A stretch of 40,029 nucleotides of DNA, taken from Sediminibacterium sp. Gen4. GTDB lineage: Bacteria > Bacteroidota > Bacteroidia > Chitinophagales > Chitinophagaceae. The position numbers and the translations under genes are program-made. Below are positions 1-10,600 of the stretch, piece after piece (positions within the stretch are counted from its first letter, which is position 1; every line of letters starts with the position of its first letter). The DNA lies in assembly GCA_013391385.1 (NCBI GenBank), contig JACBFI010000031.1, positions 1-40,029 of the forward strand, read 5' to 3'. The notes under the pieces were generated by a model, which was not told the DNA's origin, made no database searches, and saw nothing but the letters and a program-made list of their open reading frames with translations.

Positions 1-2996
1 CATTCACGTATCAGTTGGTATCGGTACAGGAAAGCAGTGCAACAGCATGTGTGAATGCGCAAACAGCATCTATAACAGTTACTGTGAATGCTTTACCTAC
101 TGTAAATATTACTCCAGGAGGTACTACTACATTTTGTGCGGATGGATCAGTGACTTTAACTTCTACTACAGGTAATAGTTATTTATGGAGTACAGGAGCG
201 ACAACACAGTCTATAAATGTGAGTAATCAAGGTAATTATAGTGTAACGATGACGGATGGTAATGGTTGTACAAATAGTTCATCTGTAACAACTGTTACTG
301 TAAATCCATTACCTACCGCAACAATTGCTAGGTCTACTGCTGCAGTATGTGTAAATGGAATAGCGCCAACGGTAACACTGACAGGTATAGGTGGAACAGC
401 ACCATATACATTTGTGTACACAGTAAACGGAGGAGTGAATCAGACGATTACTTCAACTGTGAATACAGCGACGATAACAGTACCAGTGACATCTGCAGGT
501 ACATTCACTTATCAGTTGGTATCGGTACAGGAAAGCAGTGCAACGGCATGTGTGAATGTACAAACAGCATCAACAGTTGTATCAGTAAATCCATTACCGA
601 TAGCAACAATTACCCCTTCCGGTTCTACTGCATTCTGTGCAGGTGGTTCAGTAACATTGAATGCGAATAGTGGAACAGGATTGAGTTATGCTTGGACAAA
701 TGGTGGCACATCCAATTCGAGAATATACAATACAGCAGGTAGTTATACTGTGACTGTTACAGATGGTAATGGTTGTTCAAATACATCGGCTCCAACAGTT
801 GTGTCAGTAAATACGTTACCATTAGCTACTATCACCGCGTCTAGTTCTACCACCTTCTGTGCAGGTAGTTCAGTAACATTGAATGCGAATAGTGGAACAG
901 GATTGAGCTATGCTTGGACAAACGGTGGCACATCCAATTCGAGAACATACAATACAGCAGGTAGTTATACTGTGACTGTTACAGATGGTAACGGTTGTTC
1001 AAATACATCGGCTCCAACAGTTATTACCGTAAACCCATTACCAACTGCCACCATCACCCCCAACGGTCCACTCACCTTCTGCGCCGGCAACTCCGTCAAC
1101 CTCACTGCCAGCAATGCTGTTAGTTATTTATGGAGTAATGGTGCTACTACCAACACTATTTCAAATATTACCAATTCAGGTACCTTCAGTGTTAGCATTA
1201 CAGATGCAAATGGATGTTCCAATACCGCAGCACCTGTTGTGGTGACCGTTAACGCATTACCAACTTTAAATATTACCAACCCAGCACCGGTCTGCTCTCC
1301 CGGCACCGTTAATCTCACTGCCGCGGCTATTACCACTGGCAGTAGCACAGGTCTGCAACTCTCTTATTGGAGTAACGCCAATGCTACTACAGCTCTGGCT
1401 GCACCTTCTTCAGTTGGTACCAGCGGTACTTATTATATACGTGCTATTGAAACAGTCAACAACTGTTCTGTTATCAGACCCGTAACCGTTGCTATTTTAC
1501 CACAAGCGGCCATGGTGGTAAATACACCGGCTGCTGTATGTGCACCGAATACCATTGATATTACTGCAGCTGCTGTTACCAATGGAAGCACTGCCGGACT
1601 CACCTACACCTATTTTACAGATGCGCTGGGTACTGTTACTTTAAACAATGCCAATGCCATTGCACAATCGGGTACTTACTATATCAAAGGAACACCCACA
1701 ACAGGTTGTAGCGCTGTAGTGCCGGTTCAAGTCATTATTAATCCACCGCCGGTATTGGTGGTGAATAATCCAACCGCCGTTTGTGCGCCATCATTGATTG
1801 ATCTTACGCGCAATGAAATCACGGCGGGAAGTGAAAACAATCTGCGGTTCAATTATTTTATCGATGCGGCATTGAATGCAGAGATTGGTAATCCTGCCCA
1901 AATCAACAATTCAGGTACCTACTATATTCGTGCTACCAGTAATGTAACCGGTTGTAGGAGTAGCTTACCGGTAACGGTTACGGTAAATCCAATTCCTTCG
2001 GGACAATTGCAAACACCTCCGGTTAATTTTATTTGTGAAAACGGTACACTCACATTAACCGCATCAGGATCTGCTAATTATCAGTGGTTACGAAATGGAC
2101 AAACTATTCCGGGTGCTACTACTGCTTCTTACGATGCTGCCACTGCAGGAACTTATACGGTTCGTTTTATTTCCGCACAAGGTTGTGCCAGACAAGCATC
2201 AGAAAATATTGTATTGGAATTATTGTCGCAACCCATCGTTGATTTTGCTGTTACCAATACTTGTGTGGGTGTAAGCGCGTCTTTCCAAAATAGATCACAA
2301 ACCAATAATGCAGGTGGTATCAACTGGCTATGGGAGTTTGGTGATGGCTCTAGTTCCAATCAATTCTCTACGCAATACGCATATATTACGCCGGGTGTTT
2401 ATCAGGTGAGGTTAACCGCCAGCAATCCAAGCTGTGCAGTGAGTGCCAGTAAAACAATGGAATATATTGTACGCACTGCTGCCAGGTCTGTTCGTTATCC
2501 GGATGTAGAAACATTGCGTGGTGTAGCGGTGGCGGTGAATGCTAGAAGCAATATCGGAAATCAATATTTGTGGTCACCGGTAGCAGGTGTGAATCAGCCT
2601 ACGATTGCTTCACCTATTATTACGGTGAATGAAACCACTTTATATACCGTGTCAATTACATCAGATATAGGTTGTGTAACAACAGATACCGTACTCATAA
2701 AAATTATTCCGGGTACAGATATTTTTGTTCCACAAGGATTTACCCCTAACAATGATGGACAAAATGATCGACTGTTTCCGATATTGGTGGGGATGCGTCA
2801 ATTGAATTATTTCAAAGTATTCAATCGTTGGGGTAATATGATCTTCTCAACCAACAGTGCTACGCCTGCGGAAGGATGGAATGGTGTATACCTGGGTGCA
2901 GCACAACCCACCGGCGCCTACACCTGGATCGCCGAAGCAGTAGACCTGCAAGGCCGAGTGGTGAGAAGAACGGGAACGGTGATGTTGTTGAGGTAG
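1..2996 (+). CDS. T9SS type B cargo protein with Ig-like/PKD repeats (5' partial)
   Basis: The reading frame is open from base 3, so the gene starts before the window; the visible part is about 997 codons. Most of it is a chain of Ser/Thr/Asn-rich beta-sandwich-like repeats, each with a Cys pair and motifs such as 'YTVTVTDGNGC' and 'TVNPLPTATI'. A PKD domain ('WLWEFGDGSS') lies at about 2230-2475. The last ~280 bases encode the gliding-motility-associated C-terminal domain ('FTPNNDGQNDRLFPI', 'FNRWGNMIF', 'PTGAYTWIAEAVD'), the type B sorting signal of type IX secretion. It is therefore expected to cross the outer membrane and act at or outside the cell surface, probably as an adhesin or matrix protein (inference). 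Two stretches of the repeat region are near-identical at DNA level. The downstream PorP/SprF gene is a usual partner of such proteins. Confidence 0.9.
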   Translation, partial: FTYQLVSVQESSATACVNAQTASITVTVNALPTVNITPGGTTTFCADGSVTLTSTTGNSYLWSTGATTQSINVSNQGNYSVTMTDGNGCTNSSSVTTVTVNPLPTATIARSTAAVCVNGIAPTVTLTGIGGTAPYTFVYTVNGGVNQTITSTVNTATITVPVTSAGTFTYQLVSVQESSATACVNVQTASTVVSVNPLPIATITPSGSTAFCAGGSVTLNANSGTGLSYAWTNGGTSNSRIYNTAGSYTVTVTDGNGCSNTSAPTVVSVNTLPLATITASSSTTFCAGSSVTLNANSGTGLSYAWTNGGTSNSRTYNTAGSYTVTVTDGNGCSNTSAPTVITVNPLPTATITPNGPLTFCAGNSVNLTASNAVSYLWSNGATTNTISNITNSGTFSVSITDANGCSNTAAPVVVTVNALPTLNITNPAPVCSPGTVNLTAAAITTGSSTGLQLSYWSNANATTALAAPSSVGTSGTYYIRAIETVNNCSVIRPVTVAILPQAAMVVNTPAAVCAPNTIDITAAAVTNGSTAGLTYTYFTDALGTVTLNNANAIAQSGTYYIKGTPTTGCSAVVPVQVIINPPPVLVVNNPTAVCAPSLIDLTRNEITAGSENNLRFNYFIDAALNAEIGNPAQINNSGTYYIRATSNVTGCRSSLPVTVTVNPIPSGQLQTPPVNFICENGTLTLTASGSANYQWLRNGQTIPGATTASYDAATAGTYTVRFISAQGCARQASENIVLELLSQPIVDFAVTNTCVGVSASFQNRSQTNNAGGINWLWEFGDGSSSNQFSTQYAYITPGVYQVRLTASNPSCAVSASKTMEYIVRTAARSVRYPDVETLRGVAVAVNARSNIGNQYLWSPVAGVNQPTIASPIITVNETTLYTVSITSDIGCVTTDTVLIKIIPGTDIFVPQGFTPNNDGQNDRLFPILVGMRQLNYFKVFNRWGNMIFSTNSATPAEGWNGVYLGAAQPTGAYTWIAEAVDLQGRVVRRTGTVMLLR
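502..1022 (+). repeat. Near-identical in-frame intragenic repeats in the adhesin-like gene
   Basis: Bases from about 635 to 800 recur almost unchanged at about 857 to 1022, a period of 222 bases (74 codons). A second pair, starting at bases 1 and 502, recurs with a period of 501 bases (167 codons). Both periods are multiples of three, so gain or loss of a copy keeps the frame. The DNA identity is higher than in the diverged repeats further 3', which suggests recent duplication or gene conversion. Confidence 0.85.
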
Positions 2997-3013
2997 GTGT
3001 TGGCTAATAGCTT

Positions 3014-3249
3014 ATAGGTGATAGCTTATGGTAGGAAAAATATTGTTTTACTATTCGCTATGATCTATAAGCCATCAACAGATAGCAAATAGCACATAGG
3101 TGATAGCTTATAGTAGAAAAATATTGCTCTACCATACGCCATGGACCATAAGCCATCAGCAAATAGCACATAGCCAATAGCGTATAGGTCATAACTTATA
3201 GTAGGAAAAAATATTGCTCTACCATACGCTATGAACTATAAGCCATCAG
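3014..3249. repeat. Three imperfect tandem units of a TATAAGC/GCTTATA-type extragenic repeat
   Basis: The gap before the PorP/SprF gene holds three related units starting at about 3014, 3096 and 3184 (spacing 82 and 88). Each unit has an 'ATAGCTTATAG' arm, an 'AAAAATATTG' spacer and a 'CTATAAGCCATCA' arm, so each can fold back on itself. A similar word occurs at about 7520-7535. No coding potential was seen. Function unknown; it could be an extragenic palindromic repeat or part of the 3' end of the adhesin transcript. Confidence 0.75.
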
Positions 3250-3270
3250 CTACAAGCCATAAGCCAAACA

Positions 3271-4269
3271 ATGAGAAAACTCATACTATACCTCTTACTC
3301 CTCTTCTCTTGCAGTGTTGCAACGGGACAGGATCCTTATTTTTCTCAGTATTTCAGTTCTCCTTTGAGTTTTAATCCTGCATTGACGGGATATATAGATG
3401 GGTCGCAACGGTTGGCGGTGAATTTTAGAAATCAGTGGGCGAATATTTCAACGCCTTATCAAACGGCTGCGGTTTCTTTTGATACCAGAATCATGCGCAA
3501 ACAATTGCCTGATCGCGATCGATGGGGTTTGGGATTACATGCGATGTATGATGTAGCCGCCGGTGGTATTTATAAGAATAGTTATATCGCTTTATCAACA
3601 GGATTCAATAAAGGATTGGATGAAGAGGGCAATCAATCCATCGGTATTGGTATACAAGCTGCTTTTGGCAGAAATGTGGTAGACTTTAATAAGATCAGTT
3701 TTGGTAATCAGTTTACCAGCAGTGGCTTTGATCTTTCGGTACCCAGTGGTGAGAGCATTAATAATCGTTCAGTGGCATATGCTTCAGTGAATGCCGGTAT
3801 CTTGTACAACTATGCAGATGAAGCGGGCAATGCATTTAGTTTTGGTGCGGCGGCTTTTAATCTCACCGGTCCGCGACTGAATTTTTTTACCGGACAGAAT
3901 AGTCGACTTGCACGTAGATATGTATTACATGGAAGTGCATTACTAAAAACAAATGAACAGGATGAAGTTTTCTTCAGTGCCAACCTTATGCAACAGGCAA
4001 GGAATACGCAAGCTGTTATCGGCGGAGCTTATGGTTGGGGTATTGGTAGCAGTGGATATCATTTATATACAGGAGCTTGGTTGAGAGCGGGTGATGCGGT
4101 GTATCCTTATACAGGATTGAGAACGGAAAAGTTTCAGGTAGGTATCAGTTATGATATTACACAATCTGATCTGCGTAAAAGCAATGGCTTTACCGGTAGC
4201 AGTGAGATTTCTTTTATCTGGTTTTTTGATCAGCGTAATAAGGGGAAGATCATTCCTTGTTTTTTTTAA
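3271..4269 (+). CDS. PorP/SprF family type IX secretion system membrane protein
   Basis: 332 residues with an N-terminal signal peptide (hydrophobic stretch ending near 'SVATGQ') followed by the family's opening motif 'DPYFSQYFSSPLSFNPALTGY' region, then alternating beta-strand sequence typical of an outer-membrane barrel. Members of this family are usually encoded just after large proteins with the gliding-motility C-terminal domain and are thought to help surface presentation or anchoring of that cargo. That is the arrangement here, although about 270 bases of repeat DNA separate the two genes. Length is normal for the family. The ATG at 3271 gives the signal peptide directly. The gene ends in a T-rich stretch followed by an inverted-repeat element that separates it from the convergent methyltransferase gene. 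Confidence 0.88.
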   Translation: MRKLILYLLLLFSCSVATGQDPYFSQYFSSPLSFNPALTGYIDGSQRLAVNFRNQWANISTPYQTAAVSFDTRIMRKQLPDRDRWGLGLHAMYDVAAGGIYKNSYIALSTGFNKGLDEEGNQSIGIGIQAAFGRNVVDFNKISFGNQFTSSGFDLSVPSGESINNRSVAYASVNAGILYNYADEAGNAFSFGAAAFNLTGPRLNFFTGQNSRLARRYVLHGSALLKTNEQDEVFFSANLMQQARNTQAVIGGAYGWGIGSSGYHLYTGAWLRAGDAVYPYTGLRTEKFQVGISYDITQSDLRKSNGFTGSSEISFIWFFDQRNKGKIIPCFF

Positions 4270-4281
4270 CGAAGGATAGGC

Positions 4282-4352
4282 CGCAGATTTTTATGATAAT
4301 TATGATTGACGCAGATTTTATTAAAAATCATAACCTATCATAATAATCTGCG
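4282..4352. repeat. Palindromic GCAGATTTTTATGAT element between convergent genes
   Basis: The left part begins CGCAGATTTTTATGAT and the right part ends ATCATAATAATCTGCG as its approximate reverse complement, so the element can form a long hairpin. It lies between the stop codons of two convergent genes and could serve as a two-way terminator. Relatives occur at 11585-11664 and 20462-20580. Confidence 0.7.
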
Positions 4353-4357
4353 TTCCA

Positions 4358-4954
4358 TCAACCGCCTAACACGAACAAACTAATATCATTACCAAACACT
4401 TCATGATGCTGTTGATACGGCATCCACTTTTCTATAAAAGATTTGCCCATGATGCGCTGTGGTGTGCTTAATAAGATGAGTGTATGTTGGTCTAAGAAAT
4501 ATTGGAGCATTTGATTGAGTGCATCAAAATCAGAAGGGTTGTAGTTGATATCACTCAATAGTAATACATCAGCGGTGAGACCCTTGGGTAGTTGTTGCCA
4601 ATGAATCAATCGCGTGGTAAGACGCTTCACACCATTTAAGTCTGCAGATGCCTGCACATACTGCAATGGCTCAGGAAGAAAATCAGAACAACACACTTCT
4701 TTTGCATATCGTGCTGCAATGAGTGATGGAAGTCCGAGTCCGCCTGCCAGTTCCAATACTTTTTTATCTTGAACATAATGTGGATGTTGTACCAGAAAAC
4801 CCGCCAATGCTTCTGCCGCAGGCCAGCACTTTCCCCAAAATGGGAAATGTGTTAACCGATTTTCCTGCCAGTCTTTGCGGAGCTCATTTTGTTTGGGTGT
4901 TACCAATGTAATCGTGGTTTCACCGAACCTGTATGTTTGCTGTTGAGTGTGCAA
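4358..4954 (-). CDS. Class I SAM-dependent methyltransferase (METTL/NNMT-like family)
   Basis: 198 residues. The SAM-binding motif I is visible as 'VLELAGGLGLPSL' near residues 66-78, followed by an acidic motif II region ('CCSDFLPEPLQYV') and a 'ADVLLLSDINYNP' strand typical of the lysine- and nicotinamide-methyltransferase-like family. The N-terminal 'FPFWGKCWPAAEALAGFL' segment is also characteristic. The substrate cannot be read from sequence; protein lysine methylation is one possibility. It starts with TTG at 4954, 18 bases after the stop of the S41 peptidase gene, and is the last gene of a four-gene minus-strand operon. The TTG start is the first possible start after that stop codon. 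Confidence 0.8.
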   Translation of the reverse strand: MHTQQQTYRFGETTITLVTPKQNELRKDWQENRLTHFPFWGKCWPAAEALAGFLVQHPHYVQDKKVLELAGGLGLPSLIAARYAKEVCCSDFLPEPLQYVQASADLNGVKRLTTRLIHWQQLPKGLTADVLLLSDINYNPSDFDALNQMLQYFLDQHTLILLSTPQRIMGKSFIEKWMPYQQHHEVFGNDISLFVLGG

Positions 4955-4972
4955 TAGTGGTATCGCCGCTTT

Positions 4973-6388
4973 TTATTGTATCAGTTCCATCAGTTTTTCA
5001 ATCACCGGATCTTTTCCTGATAACAATGCAGACGGCTGGAAAGGTATAAAAATAGTGGGCTGTACGCCTTTTGATTTTTTATCGGCAATTGCCCCTTCAT
5101 ATACCGCTAAGGAGCAATAACCATATAGTTTAGTATTTGGCAAAGTAAAACTGGCATTCTCTCCTGTAAGATCAATGCGTTCTCCGGTAGGCTCGCCGAT
5201 GATTGTACCCAGGTTAGCAGCTTTTACAGATAAAGCCGTCATGTGTGCGGAAGAATACGTAACAGGTCCTGTTAACAGATAAAACTGACCACGGAAAATA
5301 TTTTCTTTTTTGATGCTGGTATCCAATGCTTTTGTTTGGAAACGTAGGGTATAGTTGTTTCCTTGTTGCACACCGTTCTTGATAAAATTTTGCATCACAC
5401 GTTGCATACCACTGTTTTCTTTGAAACGATGCATCATGGATCCGTTGCGCAATGTTTTACTATACACATCGATATAAGGCTTTTGCGCGATATAGGCCAG
5501 TAAATGATCACCAATCGATGAATTACCTCCGCCATTGTTGCGAATATCAAATGCCAGGTGTTGAATATTTTCTTGTTTGAGTACCGCAAATGCAGAATCA
5601 ATGAATCGGATGGCTTCCGCATAATTATTGTAAGATGAACAACTGATAATGGCCAGCTGCTGTTCTTTGAATAATTGCATATTCCATTTTTTGCGCGGAA
5701 ACTGACGTTGAAAAAAACCATTCATGGTGATTCCCTCTGCTGTAATGCTACTGGTTTTTTGTTGATAAGGATTCTGTAATACGATCTGATATTGGTCTTC
5801 CCATCCATACAAAGACCATAGCAAAAAGGGAAACAGTCTGGATAAAGAAGCTTCTTTCATCCTGTAATGATCTGCCGGAACGACAGGCAATAGGCGCTTG
5901 ATAATATCTTGAATATCGACACCATTGATGGATTGTACCATCATGCCATGGTAAAGCGAAGAACTGTCTTTCCAGTTTTCAGTGATCCATACAGTATCAT
6001 TATAAAGTCTTACACGATATGGAAAAAGCTTTCCCTTTCTTGTTATGAGTTGCTCTACTTCTTCAAAATCAAAATCATAAGTGAGTGCTGTATGTCCATC
6101 ATTGTATTGCGTGGTTGCCGGCGCTATCAGTTCTATGAATTCCCATCGCTTCATGGGACGATTGATCTTTCTTCTGATCTCTTTCCATCGTTGTTCGGTG
6201 GATGCGCTATCAGCATCAGCCCATAAGGCCGGATGATTGCCTGTGATGATCGAATGTAAACTATCATAATCGTTCAATAATTCCTGTACAGAAAAAATAC
6301 GCAGGTGTGATGAATCCTGCATCGCAGTTGCTTTTGTTGCAGTGATCATGAGCAATAGTGATGATAGTAGTTGGGTCAGCAGCTTCAT
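4973..6388 (-). CDS. Secreted S41 family peptidase
   Basis: 471 residues with a signal peptide (about residues 1-22, ending 'TKATA'). The C-terminal half is a tail-specific-protease (TSPc) domain: the strand 'LAFDIRNNGGGNSSIGD', and 'GPVTYSSAHMTAL', where the Ser after Tyr-Ser is the probable nucleophile, then 'GEPTGERIDLTGENASFTLPNT'. The PDZ part is short or atypical ('HGMMVQSINGVDIQDIIKRL'). It probably acts in the periplasm or on the surface on an unknown protein or peptide. The gene follows the 85-residue membrane protein with a 2-base gap, and the methyltransferase follows it, so the four genes are probably cotranscribed. Confidence 0.85.
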   Translation of the reverse strand: MKLLTQLLSSLLLMITATKATAMQDSSHLRIFSVQELLNDYDSLHSIITGNHPALWADADSASTEQRWKEIRRKINRPMKRWEFIELIAPATTQYNDGHTALTYDFDFEEVEQLITRKGKLFPYRVRLYNDTVWITENWKDSSSLYHGMMVQSINGVDIQDIIKRLLPVVPADHYRMKEASLSRLFPFLLWSLYGWEDQYQIVLQNPYQQKTSSITAEGITMNGFFQRQFPRKKWNMQLFKEQQLAIISCSSYNNYAEAIRFIDSAFAVLKQENIQHLAFDIRNNGGGNSSIGDHLLAYIAQKPYIDVYSKTLRNGSMMHRFKENSGMQRVMQNFIKNGVQQGNNYTLRFQTKALDTSIKKENIFRGQFYLLTGPVTYSSAHMTALSVKAANLGTIIGEPTGERIDLTGENASFTLPNTKLYGYCSLAVYEGAIADKKSKGVQPTIFIPFQPSALLSGKDPVIEKLMELIQ

Positions 6389-6390
6389 AA

Positions 6391-6648
6391 TTATTGAATT
6401 AGATCATTGGGGATCATTGTTGTGTGAATGGAAGAAAGATTACTCTCTTTTTCTATAAATTTATGCTCTTCATCAAGACTTTTATACAATTCGATAGCTG
6501 CTGGTGATGCTTCCATTTCAGTGGTATAATGCTTTTCCACGGTCTTTTGTAATAACAGCAATACCACGACCAATATACCGATCGTTACTACAGCAAAAAT
6601 AATTAGCCGTAGTAGCCTTTTTTTAAAATGTTGATGGGGTGATTGCAT
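6391..6648 (-). CDS. Small single-pass membrane protein, unknown function
   Basis: 85 residues. A basic N-terminus ('HFKKRLLRL') precedes one transmembrane helix at about residues 14-34, followed by a charged, mostly helical tail. No family was recognised. It lies 1 base after the lipoprotein gene and 2 bases before the S41 peptidase gene, so it is very likely translated from the same mRNA. The tight spacing on both sides is the main reason to accept such a short gene. Confidence 0.65.
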   Translation of the reverse strand: MQSPHQHFKKRLLRLIIFAVVTIGILVVVLLLLQKTVEKHYTTEMEASPAAIELYKSLDEEHKFIEKESNLSSIHTTMIPNDLIQ

Positions 6649-6649
6649 A

Positions 6650-7444
6650 TTACCAATAAGTATAAGAGAATGTAATAGGGATAATAGGATTGGGCATATT
6701 TTCTACAAAATGCTTTTTAGTGAGTACATATCCATCGCTGTCATACGTATATTCAAAACGATCGATCCTGCCGGCAACTCCCATATTATCTACATTGATG
6801 ATTTTTCCAGGATTGTTTTTCATGAGCACAAAACCCGGCAGAAAATAGTCGGTGCTGACTTCTTCAGGAACCGCTACTTTATTGTCATAGTCTTCATACA
6901 ATTGTTTATAATGCAACTCAAATGGATCATTCAAGTTCTGACGCGCATAATGTTCTCTACGCACGAGATTGCCTTGTAGATTATAAAAGAATAAAGTTTT
7001 GGTTTCTCCAAGATCATTCGACATTGGAATTTTAAACTGCTCTACGATTTCAGTGATCTGATTCTTTGTATTAATTGTCAGAAAGCTGGTAGCAAAAAGA
7101 CCATTGTTCTGATTATAGCTTTGAATGGTATGGGGTTTGCCATCTTTGTAATAGTACAGGCTATACCCGTTCACCGCCTGCATTTTTACCAATCGTTTTT
7201 GGTCGTATTGAAATGTAAGACTGTACTGACTAACGGCGCCATCTGTGCGACTGGTGAATTGTGATGCATATTGTTGTAAACTGCCATCGCTGTGAAAAGT
7301 ATATGCTCTGAAATCGTTGGGTGAGTTTCTGATTTCTTTGATCTTTTTTACAATAACAGGTAAGTTCGATATTGGTGCGTCAATAGGTTTACTACAAGAT
7401 GCCACAGTTATACCCGCAATGAGTAACCACAATACATATTTCAT
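6650..7444 (-). CDS. Lipoprotein with YD-like repeats, unknown function
   Basis: 264 residues. The N-terminus carries a lipoprotein signal with lipobox 'VASCS' near residue 17, so the mature protein should be lipid-anchored in the cell envelope. The body has tyrosine-rich motifs such as 'FQYDQKRLVKM', 'YYYKDGKPHTI' and 'FEYTYDSDGYVLTKK' that resemble YD/RHS-type or DUF4595-like repeats common in Bacteroidota lipoproteins. First gene of the four-gene minus-strand operon. No enzymatic motif seen. Confidence 0.75.
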   Translation of the reverse strand: MKYVLWLLIAGITVASCSKPIDAPISNLPVIVKKIKEIRNSPNDFRAYTFHSDGSLQQYASQFTSRTDGAVSQYSLTFQYDQKRLVKMQAVNGYSLYYYKDGKPHTIQSYNQNNGLFATSFLTINTKNQITEIVEQFKIPMSNDLGETKTLFFYNLQGNLVRREHYARQNLNDPFELHYKQLYEDYDNKVAVPEEVSTDYFLPGFVLMKNNPGKIINVDNMGVAGRIDRFEYTYDSDGYVLTKKHFVENMPNPIIPITFSYTYW

Positions 7445-7581
7445 ATTCGTCTTGGTTTAAATGAATACCCAAAACTCATGAATAGCTGATGGTAGAACAA
7501 CCGCATGATGGTGTGAGCTTATAGGTGAAAATTGGGTTGAGTGGTGAATACGCTCATCCAATGGTAAGCAACCATGCAACG

Positions 7582-7597
7582 TCACATATTTATGTGA
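7582..7597. promoter_or_regulatory. 16-bp palindrome TCACATATTTATGTGA
   Basis: Arms TCACATA and TATGTGA surround a TT centre. It lies between the end of the sensor kinase gene and the start of the lipoprotein operon, about 138 bases upstream of the lipoprotein start codon. The 14-mer CATATTTATGTGAT inside it recurs at 10710-10723 upstream of the sensor kinase gene. It may be a binding site for a dimeric regulator (inference). Confidence 0.4.
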
Positions 7598-7605
7598 TAG
7601 AAGAA

Positions 7606-10600
7606 TTAATGCACCGGGATATTGAGGGTAATTCTTGTGCCTTCTCCGGGTTTGGATTGTATTTGTATACGACCTTTTAAAGAAGCAGCTCTTTTGTACA
7701 TATTGCCAAGCCCATTTCCATCGGCTTTGTCAATGTCAAAACCAATGCCATCATCCTGAACAATCATGATGAGTCGATGGTGGTGTAATGCCAAATGAAC
7801 CTGGGCTTTGTTGGCATGTGAATACTTGGCGATATTATTAATCGCTTCTTTGAATACGAGGAAAAAATCTCGACGAGCTTCCATATCCATTTTTACTTCT
7901 TCAATCGAAGGATCGGTTCTGAAGTCGAGGTCAATATCTTTTGCTTCTAATACACTGGTGGCTATCTCACGCATTCGTGCCGTTATTTTTTGCATGGAAT
8001 CGTTCATGGGTTTGATACTCCATACAATATCATCCATGGCTTCCATCATGCGTTGACTGTTATCACTGATCTTACCGAGGTATTCACTCACACGCACGTT
8101 ATCCGTATTCAGCTTACTTTTCGCCATGGTGCTGAGAATATTGATGGTACTCAGTGTTGAACCCATATCATCATGCAGATCACGTGCAACACGGTTGCGT
8201 AGGTTTTCAACGGCTAATATTCTATTGATACGTAAACGGTGTATAAAGTATAAAAGTCCGAAAAATGCCAGACCCATTAAACTCAGGAACCACCATGTTT
8301 TCCAGAATGGGGGCTTGATATGAATGATCAGTGTCGTGATATCTCTGGATCTTACACCGTCAATATTTTCACAATACACGTTGAATACATATTTACCCGG
8401 TGGGAGTAATGAATAATTGACCAGCTTTTGTCGATCTGCTCTTTGCCAATTTTCATCGATGCCATCCATTTTGTAATAATAGATCAGCTTATCACGATTG
8501 ATATAACTCAGTGAAGAAAAATAAAGGCTAAAAGAGTTTTGATCATATTTCAATTTTACCTGATTCTGTGCCACCAGGGAGTCAATGGGTAGGTATTCAT
8601 TGAATAATTTGAAATCCGTGATACTAACATCCGGAGGTTGTTGATTGGTTTCAAACATTTCCGGTTGAAAGAACATCAGTGAATTAGACCCCGCAAACAT
8701 TACATAGCCTTCACTGCAGAGATAATCAGCTGTTTTCACTTTCTCACTCATCACCATACCGTCTCTGCTCGAATAGGTAGTGATATTATTATTATACGGG
8801 TTGTACCTGCATAAACCATTATTGGTATTGATCCATAAATAGCCGGCTCTATCGATTCGCAAACGTTGGATGGAGTTGGAGGGTAATCCTTGTTCGTAAG
8901 AAATAACTTTTACTTTTTTTGTTTGCTTATTGATAAGATTCAATGCACCTGCTCCAAATGCAATCGTGCTGTCATTCAACTGATCAATATCTGTTCCGGT
9001 AGAAGCATACAATCCATTGTCTGCTTTGGTATATTGTTGTAGTATTTGTCCGGTTTCACTGTTGATGGCAATAATACCTGTTCCCTGAACAGCTGCCCAT
9101 AGCCAGCCGTCTTTATCAAACATGAGTTTAGGAATGATAGCAGTTCCAAAATCTTTGACAACGGTAAATTTTTTGTTGTCATACATGATGATTCTTCCTC
9201 TTTGTGTGCTGAACCACAAACGTCCTTTTTTATCTTCTGTGATATATCGAACGGTTGCGTTGGCAAACTCGGGTGGATTGTAGTATGTAGTTTTATCGGT
9301 TACCGGATTATAGCGAGTAAGAATACCCCCGTTTGATCCAATCCAAACATCACCGCTGGCTTTTTCCTGATGCATACACCAGGTTAGGGTTACGCCTTTT
9401 TTTGCAGCTAAAGGCCAAGAGGCAGGTCTGGGTTTAAAAATATTGTACTGCTTCTTTTTAAAAGATCGATCAAGTGTTACAACACCCATACCCCAACTGG
9501 TTAACCAATAATCGCCATTATTGAGTTCCAGAATATCGGTGAATTCATGAGATCCCTTCTTATCCATCACCATCATATTCTGTACGCCATTGCCATCGGT
9601 GCCGGGAGAAGAAAAATACAAACCTTCATTGGTGGCAACCCAAATGCCACCTTCTCGGTCTTCCATAACTTGATGTACAACTTCATAATGGATGTCAAAA
9701 TTTCTGAGCGGGTCACTTTTATAAAAAACAAATCTGTTTGATTTTTTATTAAAGCTGAATAATTTATCCAACCCAAAAACCCAAAGCCCGCTTTTTGGCA
9801 GTTCCGCCATATTCCTGTACTCACCATATTTACCGGTATATACAACAAGTCCGGCAGTGTCTTTCAAATAACGAGTTCCTGTTGAATCCAAACAATGCAT
9901 CACTTCACCACCACCAGCCCAAACCGGCCAGTTATACAACCAATAGCGACCACTTTTATCAATGAATATATTGGCGATACTTTCTTGTACGCGCCAGTTA
10001 TTGAGCAATGGAATTTTTTTAGGATTGTATAAGCGAGTGTAAGTTTCTCCTGTTTTATAATCGTATGCTGCCAAGCCCTTATCTCCAAACGTAAGCCATA
10101 ACAATCCGTTACGTGGATCTTCAGCAGAGCGAATACCATAGTTCCAATTTTCAGGAGCTTTAAAAGGAGCAGAAGATGTAAAAGCGCCGGCAGCACTGTC
10201 ATACATTAGAATGCCGGTAGGTTGAATGGAAAGATAAATACTTCCCATTCTGTCTTTCCACAATCGTGCATTGATTCTTGGTGGAATGGGTTTGTCGGGA
10301 CGGATGGGAACTTTTTGGTAAGTAAATTTTGAAGGATCAAAAATGCCTACTTCACGCAATTCAGGAAAATAGAGCCATAACTTTCCGTTTTTTCCGGGTA
10401 CTATATAGTCGAGCGTTGAAATGGGTAATGGATCGCTGTCTTTTTTGCCGGGCATGAAAAAGTTCACAAACTTGGTACCATCAAAGCGTTGTAATCCATT
10501 TGAACTTCCAATCCAGATAAAACCTTTTTCATCCTGATGCAATGCATGTACGTCGTTACTGGCAAGACCATCATCTGTATTGAGCTGGGTGAATGTATAA

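Noticed and set aside
347-670. Overlapping open frame inside the adhesin-like gene.
   Set aside because: It is a by-product of the repetitive, low-stop coding sequence; its translation is low-complexity and matches no family.
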